Positions 1-6,298 are shown, counted from the first letter of the stretch. The stretch is DNA of 8,160 nt from Phycisphaerales bacterium (GCA_029212425.1 JARGNC010000095.1:1-8160); one strand, 5' to 3'. Numbers and translations are program-made. Notes: generated by a model not told the origin, from the sequence alone.

Positions 1-170
1 GAACTGTTCAGAATCCAATCGCGAGCGTTGGTGTCTTTCTGAGCGAGGTGGAGCCAGGTCCATGTGCCGGGAGGTGTTGATCCATAGGCATCGTCGAGGT
101 CTTGCCCGCGAGAGTTAATCGCGAGCAGGACGCCGTTGGGTGCGCTAGATGGATCGGTGTGGATGTTCAT
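1..170 (-). CDS. CorA/ZntB-like metal ion transporter, N-terminal part (cut by window edge)
   Basis: An open frame begins with ATG at 170-168 and runs off the left edge without a stop, giving 56 residues. It starts MNIHTDPSSAPNGVLLAINS and contains TWTWLHLAQKDTNARDWIL at about residues 36-54. That pattern (W-x-W-[IL]-H-L, an acidic turn, then A-R-x-W-[IL]) is how the cytoplasmic domain of CorA/ZntB-family divalent-cation transporters typically begins, including the short variable strand before it. The family forms pentameric inner-membrane channels or transporters for Mg2+, Zn2+ or similar ions. The C-terminal membrane helices and the GMN motif that would prove the assignment lie outside the window. 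The start is 7 bases past the pdhB stop, so the gene is probably the last known member of the pdh transcript. No strong Shine-Dalgarno is seen; a GGAG lies about 17 bases upstream. The family call is an inference from a short N-terminus. Confidence 0.6.
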   Translation of the reverse strand, partial: MNIHTDPSSAPNGVLLAINSRGQDLDDAYGSTPPGTWTWLHLAQKDTNARDWILNS

Positions 171-176
171 GCCAGA

Positions 177-1274
177 TTACGCGTTGACTCCGAGCAGCTC
201 TTTGACCGCACCCACGATCCGCTCTGGGTTCGGGAGGTACTCGTATTCAAGACCCTTCGCGTAAGGCGTCGGGACATCCTCAGTATTCAAACGCGCCGGA
301 GGGGCATCGAGCCAATCGAAACAACGCTCGCAGATCTGCGTGATCACCTCGCTCGCGATCGACGCGAAAGGCCAAGACTGATCCACAACCAGCACCTTGT
401 TCGTGATCTTCACACGCTCGATGATCGATTCGATATCCAACGGACGGATCGTCCGCATATCGAGCACATCAACCTCGATCCCCTCAGCCGCGAGTGTTTC
501 CGCGGCTTGCAGACAGAAGTTCACCGGACGACCGAAGCTCACCAGCGTCACCGCATCCCCCTCGCGAGCGAGCCGTGCTTGACCGAACGGGATGTAGTAC
601 TCTTCCTCAGGGACATGCGCCTTGTCTCCGAGCATCCGCTCCGACTCCATGAAGAACACAGGGTCCGGATCGCGGATCGCGGTTTTGAGCAGCCCCTTCG
701 CATCGTAAGGATTCGATGGGATCGCCATCTTCAGACCAGGCACATTCGCGTACAGCGCCTCAACACACCATGAGTGCGTAGATGCAAGCTGCCCACCCGC
801 GCCGTCGTTCCCGCGGAACACAATCGGACACCCGAACTGACCACCCGACATGTACAGCATCTTGGGTGCGTTGTTCAAGATCGGATCCGCGGCAACAAAG
901 CTAAACGACCACGACATGAACTCCACAATCGGACGCAGTCCCGACATCGCAGCAGCGATCGCCATCCCCGCAAACCCGTTCTCTGAAATCGGTGTGTCGA
1001 TGATCCGCTTCGGACCAAACTCATCGAGCATGCCTTGGGAGATCTTGTACGCACCGTTGTACTGCGCAACCTCTTCACCAAGCAGGAACACACGCTTGTC
1101 CCGCCGCATCTCTTCGCTCATCGCTTCGCGGAGCGCCTCGCGGTACTGGATGATCCGGTCGCCTTCGAATGGTGGGAGCTGATCGTTGGGCAGCATCGCA
1201 GGCATCTCGAGGTTGTGCTCGATCGCAGGATGGATGTCGGAAGTGACGGGTTCAATAGTGGGGAGGGTGGTCAT
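177..1274 (-). CDS. pdhB: Pyruvate dehydrogenase E1 component, beta subunit
   Basis: The 365-residue product is the beta subunit of the two-subunit (alpha2beta2) E1 of the pyruvate dehydrogenase complex. With the alpha subunit it decarboxylates pyruvate on thiamine diphosphate and passes the acetyl group to the lipoyl arm of E2, in the cytoplasm. GEEVAQYNGAYK (66-77) holds the glutamate (E68) expected to activate the cofactor. RIIDTPISENGFAG (90-103), EFMSWSF (118-124), FRGNDGAGG (153-161) and STHSW (165-169, with H167 at the conserved active-site histidine) follow in order. The transketolase C-terminal domain begins near 235 and includes DMRTIRPLD (272-280) and DVPTPYAKGLE (333-343). Resemblance to mitochondrial E1 beta is strong along the whole length. 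About 40 residues precede the conserved REAL(R) start. This extension is Pro/acidic and is not a lipoyl domain, unlike some alphaproteobacterial PdhB. The ATG overlaps the stop of the upstream small gene as ATGA, which supports translational coupling. A branched-chain 2-oxoacid E1 is the main alternative. Confidence 0.93.
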   Translation of the reverse strand: MTTLPTIEPVTSDIHPAIEHNLEMPAMLPNDQLPPFEGDRIIQYREALREAMSEEMRRDKRVFLLGEEVAQYNGAYKISQGMLDEFGPKRIIDTPISENGFAGMAIAAAMSGLRPIVEFMSWSFSFVAADPILNNAPKMLYMSGGQFGCPIVFRGNDGAGGQLASTHSWCVEALYANVPGLKMAIPSNPYDAKGLLKTAIRDPDPVFFMESERMLGDKAHVPEEEYYIPFGQARLAREGDAVTLVSFGRPVNFCLQAAETLAAEGIEVDVLDMRTIRPLDIESIIERVKITNKVLVVDQSWPFASIASEVITQICERCFDWLDAPPARLNTEDVPTPYAKGLEYEYLPNPERIVGAVKELLGVNA

Positions 1275-1462
1275 GATGGGTTCTCGTGTTCGTCGATCGG
1301 ATCAAGGGTGATGACAATCGGTTGTGTGTCGTTCGTTTGTGCTGCCGGCGTTGCTGTACTCGGTGATGATTGGTTCCGTCCAAAGACGAGGGTGATGAGG
1401 ACTTGGCCCGTCAGCAGCAACGCGAAGACGATTGCAAGCGCGATGAGTGGGCCGTTGATCAT
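1271..1462 (-). CDS. Small single-pass membrane protein between pdhA and pdhB
   Basis: I do not recognise this 63-residue protein. Residues 4-27 form one hydrophobic helix (PLIALAIVFALLLTGQVLIT then LVFG), flanked by a short N-terminus and R29. A Ser/Thr/Pro/Ala/Gln-rich tail (30-46) follows, and the end is acidic (ITLDPIDEHENPS). There is no cleavage-site pattern for a secreted protein and no cysteine or metal motif. The reading frame is supported by its place: its ATG is 4 bases after the pdhA stop, and its TGA overlaps the pdhB ATG by 4 bases. It therefore fills the space between the two E1 genes exactly. No clear Shine-Dalgarno precedes it, so translation may depend on ribosomes finishing pdhA. 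A role in anchoring or stabilising the enzyme complex is only a guess; a chance frame that keeps coupling alive is the other possibility. Confidence 0.72.
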   Translation of the reverse strand: MINGPLIALAIVFALLLTGQVLITLVFGRNQSSPSTATPAAQTNDTQPIVITLDPIDEHENPS

Positions 1463-1466
1463 GGGG

Positions 1467-2579
1467 TTACAGCAGCGGGTTGTTCAGCCCATGCGTATAG
1501 ACCGCAGTGGGGGACAGGTTCTTTTCTGGGTTCGCGTACACATCGGTAAAGAGTTCGCTCGATTCAGGAGCCGGCGATTCCTCCGCGAACTTCATCGCCG
1601 CGCGGACCTGCTCTTTGATTTCCTTCTGCATCGCTTTCCACGAATCTTCCGTCATGTCTCCGGAGTCCATGAGCTGACCCAGCAGCCGTGCGATGGAGTC
1701 TTTTTCTTTGTACTCTTCGACCTCGTCCTTCGTCCGGTACTTCTGCGGATCGGACATCGAGTGTCCCTGGTAGCGGTAGGTCTTGAGATCCACAAACCCC
1801 GGACGCGAGTTCTCTCTGCACTGCTCAACGAATGGTTTGAACTCGTTGTAGAGGTCGCAGATATCGAGCCCGTCGATCTCCACAGAGTTGATGCCATAAG
1901 ACTGTCCGCGTGAGATCAGGTTGTCCGCATTCGCAGTGTGCCGATGGATCGCGGTGCCCATCGAGTACCCGTTGTTCTCGATGATGAAGATGCAAGGGAT
2001 GTCATGGACCGCGGAGTAGTTGAGCGCTTCGTGGAACGCGCCCTGGTCGATCGCCCCGTCTCCGAGATACGCGAGCGAGACTTTTTTCTTGCCCTCACCC
2101 ATAACTTCGAGCTTGTATTTTTCAGCAAACGCGAGCCCCGCTCCCAGCGGTGTTTGAGCGCCGACGATGCCGTGCCCACCAAAGAGCCAGTTCGGTTTGT
2201 CGAACATGTGCATCGATCCACCCTTGCCCTTCGCGCAGCCATGGATCTTGCCAAACATCTCCGCCATGCACGCGTCTGGTGTCATGCCACGCGCCAGCGC
2301 GTGCCCGTGATCTCGATACGCCGTGACGACCGGATCATCGTCGTTCACAGCAGCAATCGTCCCCACAGCACACGCTTCCTGACCTGTATAGATATGACAG
2401 AACCCACCAATCTTCGCTTGTTGGTACGCTTGCATCGTCCGGTTTTCGAACTCGCGGATCAACTGCATCTGACGGAGCCATTCAAGCTTCATCTGCGTGG
2501 TGATCTCGAATGATGTGGGCTGGCTGGTCATGGATTGTGCTGCCTTGGATTCGGATTGAGAGGTGGGTGCTTGTGTCAT
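1467..2579 (-). CDS. pdhA: Pyruvate dehydrogenase E1 component, alpha subunit
   Basis: The 370-residue product is the thiamine-diphosphate-binding alpha subunit of pyruvate dehydrogenase E1 and pairs with PdhB. The cofactor motif is complete: GDGAIDQG (173-180) through to the ENN at 201-203. Other family landmarks are REFENRTMQAYQ (42-53), CHIYTGQEAC (61-70, H62 at an active-site histidine), TAYRDHGHALARG (86-98) and KGKGGSMHMF (117-126). The loop YRYQGHSMSDPQKYRT (268-283) matches the mitochondrial regulatory loop, and S274 falls at the mammalian phosphorylation site 1. The mammalian site-2 serine position is not kept because the loop is one residue shorter. The first 28 residues are polar (Gln/Ser/Thr-rich) and likely disordered. 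The ATG at 2579 is preceded by a weak GAG about 7 bases away; M17 is an alternative start. It is the first gene of the operon and follows a gap of about 300 bases carrying the likely promoter. A 2-oxoacid or acetoin dehydrogenase E1 alpha is a less likely alternative. Confidence 0.93.
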   Translation of the reverse strand: MTQAPTSQSESKAAQSMTSQPTSFEITTQMKLEWLRQMQLIREFENRTMQAYQQAKIGGFCHIYTGQEACAVGTIAAVNDDDPVVTAYRDHGHALARGMTPDACMAEMFGKIHGCAKGKGGSMHMFDKPNWLFGGHGIVGAQTPLGAGLAFAEKYKLEVMGEGKKKVSLAYLGDGAIDQGAFHEALNYSAVHDIPCIFIIENNGYSMGTAIHRHTANADNLISRGQSYGINSVEIDGLDICDLYNEFKPFVEQCRENSRPGFVDLKTYRYQGHSMSDPQKYRTKDEVEEYKEKDSIARLLGQLMDSGDMTEDSWKAMQKEIKEQVRAAMKFAEESPAPESSELFTDVYANPEKNLSPTAVYTHGLNNPLL

Positions 2580-2882
2580 GCGTTGCTCATCTCTATTGAG
2601 CGGGCGGATTCCGGCAAAGGTGCTCCGACCGATCTGCTTGAAGTGTCCCGACTTACGCTCCGGACACCTGTTTGCGCAACCTTGTGAATATCGGTCGCTT
2701 GGGTGCCCTATTTGACTCGGGCCGAGGGGATCGCGCAGATCTCTTGGCCGATTCGCACATTGTAGGGGTATTCCGGGGTTGAGGGCGGGAAATAGGGGTC
2801 AAATTGGGGTTCGATGGAGCGGATTGGCACCGGAAGTATGCCGAATTTTGGACCGATCGGGGTCAGTTTGGGGGTCAACATG
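2580..2882. other. Non-coding region upstream of pdhA
   Basis: No credible gene was found here. On the minus strand a TACAAT hexamer at 2764-2759 matches five of six bases of the sigma-70 -10 box, but no good -35 box lies 16-18 bases upstream; a start from it would give a leader of about 175 bases. An imperfect hairpin, GTGTCC (2643-2648) with GGACAC (2662-2667), would lie in that leader. Three copies of GGGGTCA occur at 2795-2801, 2859-2865 and 2871-2877. The pdh operon promoter should be in this stretch because the upstream gene ends in a strong terminator. Confidence 0.5.
2643..2667 (-). promoter_or_regulatory. Imperfect hairpin in the likely pdhA leader
   Basis: The arms GTGTCC and GGACAC pair over six bases, and two further pairs (GA with TC) form after a C-C mismatch. 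The hairpin lies 64-88 bases upstream of the pdhA ATG, between the TACAAT hexamer and the start codon. It could be an operator or an mRNA leader structure. The sequence shows symmetry only; no regulator can be named. Confidence 0.25.
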
Positions 2883-2930
2883 AAAGAAGAACAAAACATC
2901 CCTCTGATAGAGAGTGCTTTGTTCTTCTTT
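2883..2930 (-). terminator. Long terminator hairpin after the PEP-CTERM gene
   Basis: Read on the minus strand, AAAGAAGAACAAAGCA and CTCTCT pair with AGAGGG and UGUUUUGUUCUUCUUU across the 3-base loop AUC. The stem is about 22 base pairs with one bulged A and G-U wobbles. The descending arm is itself U-rich, which suits intrinsic termination. It starts 24 bases after the PEP-CTERM stop codon and separates that gene from the pdh operon. The A/U-rich lower stem could also act in the other direction. Confidence 0.75.
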
Positions 2931-2954
2931 GAGAAGAGATCAGTTCGGGGTGGA

Positions 2955-3560
2955 TCAGCGTCGGCGCTTCCCAGCAATCAGACCCGCGAGTCCCATCATC
3001 GCGAACGCGGATGGTGCTGGGACTTCTCTCCATGCGATGTTGTCGATCCCGAATGGATGGAAACCACCGCCGGTTCCGTACCACTGGACCTCATCGACAT
3101 TCTCATTGAGGAACAAGGTAGACCAATCGTTGAGATCGCCGAAGGTGATGGTGATGGATTCGACGAGTGTGCTATCGCGGTATCCCTCGAGCGTGAATGT
3201 GTCGCCTGAGGATGAGCCATTGGAGCGAGATGCGTCGAGTTGGAAGGCGCGAACAGTGGTATCAAAGAGCATGGTTGAGCCGTAGGAATCCCCGTTGAAA
3301 CCCATGAACTGAGTGCCGTTGGTTCCTTCGATACCCCAGTTTCCCAGATCACCACCGGTAAGTCCGTCCCAGACCGCTCCGTCATCTGTGTTCACAAAGG
3401 TGACCCCGATTCCAGCATACTCATTGCTCAGAACGGCGCTGTTGGAGTTTGATGCGTCGAACTCGTCGAAAGTGATTTGGAGTCCCGGAGTCCCTCCAAG
3501 TGCTCCAGTTGCGATGCCTGAAACAGCTGTAAGAACGATCGATTTTGTGATGAGTTTCAT
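2955..3560 (-). CDS. Secreted PEP-CTERM-type sorting-domain protein
   Basis: The 201-residue protein is probably exported and then sorted or anchored at the cell envelope. It has a signal peptide (MKLITKSIVLTAVSGIATGALG, about 1-22) and a Gly/Asn/Asp-rich body (23-177) predicted to be a beta-sandwich. The tail has VPAPSA (180-185), a short hydrophobic stretch (AFAMMGLAGLIAG) and KRRR at the end. This is the layout of PEP-CTERM proteins, which an exosortase or related sorting enzyme recognises; none is encoded here. The body, with an ITFDEF opening, NEYAGIGVTF and a final FGIDNIAW, resembles the adhesin-like domains often found before such tails. There is no cysteine. I chose the ATG at 3560 rather than the in-frame ATG at 3623 because AAGGGG lies 6 bases before it and the signal peptide begins exactly there. 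The ligand or function is unknown. Confidence 0.85.
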   Translation of the reverse strand: MKLITKSIVLTAVSGIATGALGGTPGLQITFDEFDASNSNSAVLSNEYAGIGVTFVNTDDGAVWDGLTGGDLGNWGIEGTNGTQFMGFNGDSYGSTMLFDTTVRAFQLDASRSNGSSSGDTFTLEGYRDSTLVESITITFGDLNDWSTLFLNENVDEVQWYGTGGGFHPFGIDNIAWREVPAPSAFAMMGLAGLIAGKRRR

Positions 3561-3566
3561 TCTGTA

Positions 3567-3572
3567 CCCCTT
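3567..3572 (-). promoter_or_regulatory. Ribosome-binding site deciding the PEP-CTERM start
   Basis: AAGGGG on the minus strand lies 6 bases upstream of the ATG at 3560. It is the clearest Shine-Dalgarno in the window and fixes the start 21 codons inside the longest open frame. Confidence 0.7.
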
Positions 3573-3597
3573 CGAGATGTGTGTACCCATGATCTCG

Positions 3598-3617
3598 GCT
3601 TCGGACAGTCCGATAGC
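3598..3617 (-). promoter_or_regulatory. Palindrome in the leader of the PEP-CTERM gene
   Basis: TCGGAC-A-GTCCGA (3601-3613) is a perfect 6-base inverted repeat around one base, extended by GCT and AGC with one unpaired base. The centre is too tight for a simple hairpin to close fully, so a dimeric protein operator is as likely as an RNA structure. It lies 38-57 bases upstream of the ATG. Confidence 0.35.
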
Positions 3618-3624
3618 CTTCAAC

Positions 3625-3639
3625 TAGAAGATACTTCTA
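3625..3639 (-). promoter_or_regulatory. Second palindrome in the leader of the PEP-CTERM gene
   Basis: TAGAAG-ATA-CTTCTA is a perfect 6-base inverted repeat with a 3-base centre, 7 bases from the first palindrome and differing from it in sequence. Both lie between the suggested promoter and the start codon. Confidence 0.35.
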
Positions 3640-3663
3640 TTCTGTTTATTCGCCACAAGAGTG

Positions 3664-3691
3664 AGTGTAAAGATGTCCTAATTTCATTCAA
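3664..3691 (-). promoter_or_regulatory. Possible sigma-70-type promoter of the PEP-CTERM gene
   Basis: On the minus strand, TTGAAT (3691-3686) and TACACT (3669-3664) lie 16 bases apart. Each matches four of six consensus bases. Transcription would start near 3657 and give a leader of about 95 bases holding both palindromes. The surrounding DNA is locally A/T-rich. This is a pattern match only. Confidence 0.3.
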
Positions 3692-3795
3692 TATGGGGTT
3701 TGCGTCCCAAAAATGGGGCTTCGAGATGGCGCAGAACAACCCATACTTTGGATTGAGCAGCTTTGAGCCTCGGACCATCCTGCGGAGTCGATGTC

Positions 3796-3816
3796 AAAAA
3801 CCCGGCTTCCGCCGGG
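3796..3816 (-). terminator. Intrinsic terminator of the S41 peptidase gene
   Basis: On the minus strand CCCGGC-GGAA-GCCGGG forms a 6-base GC-only stem with a 4-base GGAA tetraloop, followed at once by TTTTT. It begins 44 bases after the stop codon of the peptidase gene and separates it from the PEP-CTERM gene. Confidence 0.9.
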
Positions 3817-3860
3817 CTCAAGAGCAACGATGATTTGTATCTGAAATCAGTCGAACGGAC

Positions 3861-6137
3861 TCAGTCCTTCATCGCAGATTTGGCAATCGTGCCATCGACC
3901 TGTGATTGGAGCAAGACCAACGCAGTCTGGACCTGCAGATCGATCCCGTCCGTGATCAGCGTGCTTGGGTCCGGACGCTCCGCATCGACAATCTCATTGC
4001 CGTCTTTGTCGATCGGATAGATGTCCGCATCGCGACGCAGCAGCAGCGCCTCAGCTTGCTGGGAGGGAAGCATCTCGACATGCAAATCAGGTTCGATCCC
4101 CCATTCGGTCGCGCCTGGTGTCTTATGGATCATGCGAGGCGAATCAATTTGATAATGTTGTGTGGTGAGCTTCATCGCAGACAACCCGCCTGGGAGCATG
4201 TACACATTCTGAACCGAGCCTTTACCGAACGATCGAGCACCAACAACGAGTGCTTTGTTCTTCCCTTGATGCGCGCCAGCTTGAATCGCTCCCGAGACAA
4301 TCTCGGATGCGGACGCGGACCCCTCATTCACGAGAACCACCACAGGCAGATTCCGCAGCGAGTGCTTCGGATTCACCGAACGCACATCCTGACGATCCTG
4401 CGTGATCCCGGATGCATCAACCGTCTTGACGACCATCCCCTCAGGGACAAAGCGTGAAGACAACTGCACCGCTTGGTCAAGCAATCCGCCTGGGTTGTAG
4501 CGGAGATCAAGGACGAGCGATGTCAATCCTTGTTCTTTCATCTTGTCCACAGCACGATCAAAGTCTCGCGTCGTGTCCTGCGTGAACCCAGTGAGCCGGA
4601 CATACCCGATCCCCTCATCGCGATCGATGAAGTAATCCCACTCGTCATTGCCCGGACCAGTGCGTGACCAGCCCTTCACCGATGGCAGGTCGATCTTCGC
4701 GCGAGTGATGGTGTACTCGAACTCTTTGAGTGTTTCTTCTCCCGACTCATCTTGCACCTTGCGCTCGATGGTCAGCGTGACATCAGTGTTTGGTGGACCG
4801 GTGATGACCTCCACCGCTTGATCGAGTCCAAGACCAACCGCGGAGATGCCATCGACCTTCTTGATGATGTCGTCCGCTTCGAGCCCAGCACGCTGTGCTG
4901 GGGTTCCAGTCAATGGAGTCACGATGGTGATGTTCTGAAGCTCATCGAGCTGGATGCGGATGCCCACCCCGATGAACTCACCTTGTGTCGAGCGTTGGAA
5001 TCGAGCAACTTCATCAGGCCAAATAATCGCGGTGTAAGGATCGAGCGTCGCGATCGCGCCGTTGCCATATTCATGCAGCAACGCCTCAGGCATCACCTGC
5101 ACACCATCGCGAGATGCGGAGAGCATCTGGTCAATGGATCTACGCAGATCGTACGCGCTCGCTGGTTTGGCAGGGTTCGCATACTTCACGCTCAGCTCGT
5201 CAAGCGTCGCGATAAACGCTTCACGCTTGGACTCGTCACCGAATCCATCGAACGCGCCCTGGAGGTCGGTGGTGGTCGCCATCGTGCGGACCGCTTCGAG
5301 TCCTCCGAGGATGAGGTCATTCATGGAGACCCCATCAGGATGTTGCCGTGATTGTCGTCCGACATACTGCGCCGCGGATCGTTGGATCGCAGTGCGGACA
5401 GTCACGGAGTCCACGCCTTGAAGTTTGTCTGTGTAGAGATCGCCGTATGGGTTGTAAGGCGGGAGCCCTTCAAGCCCTTCAGCGAGTCTGCGTTCGTTGC
5501 GGAGTTCCCAGAGTCGTTCAGGCACATACATACGGATCATCGTGAGTCGGCGTGTGAGCCGATCAACATCGTCCTTGAAGGTGCCCGCTTGATCGTGGAT
5601 CGCGTTGAGTCGGTAGAACAACTCGGACGCGATGAGCCAATCGCCTCGCGCTTCTGCGTTCTGCGCCCCGATGATCGCGTTCTCGATCAGATCCTTGATC
5701 TGTTCGTCCGCGAAGAATCGATCCTCGTTCTCATGGAGCATCTGCAACGCGACGGCAGCACTAAGCGCCTTGGACAACTCAATCAGTGATTCATTCTCCA
5801 GAAACAGCGCGAGGTGCTCGTCAAGTGTTTCTTGTGCTTCCGCAATCGACTCAGCGCGTGTGACCTCTCGTTTCTGGAGGTTCTCTTGGAGCAGCGCGAG
5901 CGAGCCGGTAAACCCGTCGATGCCGTCGGTATCCCACGCTTGAGGGGTCAGCAGGTCCGCGATCCCGGAGTCGTCCCCTTGGGATGCAAGCTCCCAAACA
6001 AGATCAGGAGTCGCAGGCTCAGTGATCGAGATCGGAATTTCAGGAGAGAGAGCGTGCGCGTTGATCGTTGCGAGTCCGATGGTGGTCCCAAGGACCGCAA
6101 GAAGAAGCGAGCGTGCTGGCGTGTTCGATGATTTCAT
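3861..6137 (-). CDS. Secreted S41 family C-terminal processing peptidase with PDZ domain
   Basis: The 758-residue protein is a serine peptidase of the CtpA/Prc type, which trims or degrades exported proteins at their C-termini outside the cytoplasmic membrane. A signal peptide spans about 1-29 (LLLAVLGTTIGLATINAHA). Residues 30-340 are mostly helical and unlike the short N-terminus of CtpA. A PDZ domain covers about 385-460 (GEFIGVGI, TPAQRAGLEADDIIKKVDG). The S41 core follows with GIGYVRLTGF (509-518), LVLDLRYNPGGLLDQAV (541-557), NEGSASASEI (604-613, catalytic S609) and FGKGSVQ (637-643, catalytic K639 and Q643). The Ser-Lys spacing is 30 residues rather than the usual 25, owing to an insertion around AGAHQGKNK. 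A C-terminal tail of about 75 residues follows the core. The start is the ATG at 6137, where GGAG lies 5 bases upstream and the signal peptide begins; an in-frame ATG 54 bases earlier lacks both. At about 758 residues it is well above CtpA length (about 400-450). The substrate is unknown. Confidence 0.9.
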   Translation of the reverse strand: MKSSNTPARSLLLAVLGTTIGLATINAHALSPEIPISITEPATPDLVWELASQGDDSGIADLLTPQAWDTDGIDGFTGSLALLQENLQKREVTRAESIAEAQETLDEHLALFLENESLIELSKALSAAVALQMLHENEDRFFADEQIKDLIENAIIGAQNAEARGDWLIASELFYRLNAIHDQAGTFKDDVDRLTRRLTMIRMYVPERLWELRNERRLAEGLEGLPPYNPYGDLYTDKLQGVDSVTVRTAIQRSAAQYVGRQSRQHPDGVSMNDLILGGLEAVRTMATTTDLQGAFDGFGDESKREAFIATLDELSVKYANPAKPASAYDLRRSIDQMLSASRDGVQVMPEALLHEYGNGAIATLDPYTAIIWPDEVARFQRSTQGEFIGVGIRIQLDELQNITIVTPLTGTPAQRAGLEADDIIKKVDGISAVGLGLDQAVEVITGPPNTDVTLTIERKVQDESGEETLKEFEYTITRAKIDLPSVKGWSRTGPGNDEWDYFIDRDEGIGYVRLTGFTQDTTRDFDRAVDKMKEQGLTSLVLDLRYNPGGLLDQAVQLSSRFVPEGMVVKTVDASGITQDRQDVRSVNPKHSLRNLPVVVLVNEGSASASEIVSGAIQAGAHQGKNKALVVGARSFGKGSVQNVYMLPGGLSAMKLTTQHYQIDSPRMIHKTPGATEWGIEPDLHVEMLPSQQAEALLLRRDADIYPIDKDGNEIVDAERPDPSTLITDGIDLQVQTALVLLQSQVDGTIAKSAMKD

Positions 6138-6142
6138 TTCAA

Positions 6143-6146
6143 CTCC
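6143..6146 (-). promoter_or_regulatory. Ribosome-binding site of the S41 peptidase gene
   Basis: GGAG on the minus strand, 5 bases before the ATG at 6137, decides between this start and the longer frame beginning at 6191. Confidence 0.6.
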
Positions 6147-6270
6147 GTAGAGAGACCCAATTCGACAACGAGAGAACAGATGGAAGGACACCCCAACTTC
6201 ACTGAAAGCGGAGAGTCACAGGATACCGGATCGACCGGAACCGCGCCCAAAGCGGGATCATGCCGAGGTT

Positions 6271-6298
6271 TTGGCCGATCCACAAGGTATCGGGCCAA
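6271..6298 (-). promoter_or_regulatory. Hairpin upstream of the S41 peptidase gene
   Basis: TTGGCCGAT (6271-6279) and ATCGGGCCAA (6289-6298) pair over nine bases with one bulged base and a 9-base loop. It lies about 134-161 bases before the start codon. It could be a leader structure or an operator; it has no adjoining U-run to make it a terminator. Confidence 0.3.

Noticed and set aside
102..773. 223-residue plus-strand frame across the left end
   Set aside because: It is antisense to pdhB and the transporter start, with Arg/His/Asp-rich composition typical of a shadow frame.
1035..1913. 292-residue plus-strand frame across pdhB, the small gene and pdhA
   Set aside because: It lies antisense to three genes whose frames are supported by motifs and tight junctions, and it shows no recognisable motif of its own.
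2708..2977. 89-residue minus-strand frame overlapping the end of the PEP-CTERM gene
   Set aside because: It runs through the terminator hairpin and the GGGGTCA repeats and begins inside the confirmed gene in another frame. Its Pro-rich sequence matches no family I recognise.
3561..3623. Longer start of the PEP-CTERM protein at 3623
   Set aside because: The extra 21 residues would put a polar segment ahead of the signal peptide and would ignore the strong AAGGGG site placed for the ATG at 3560.
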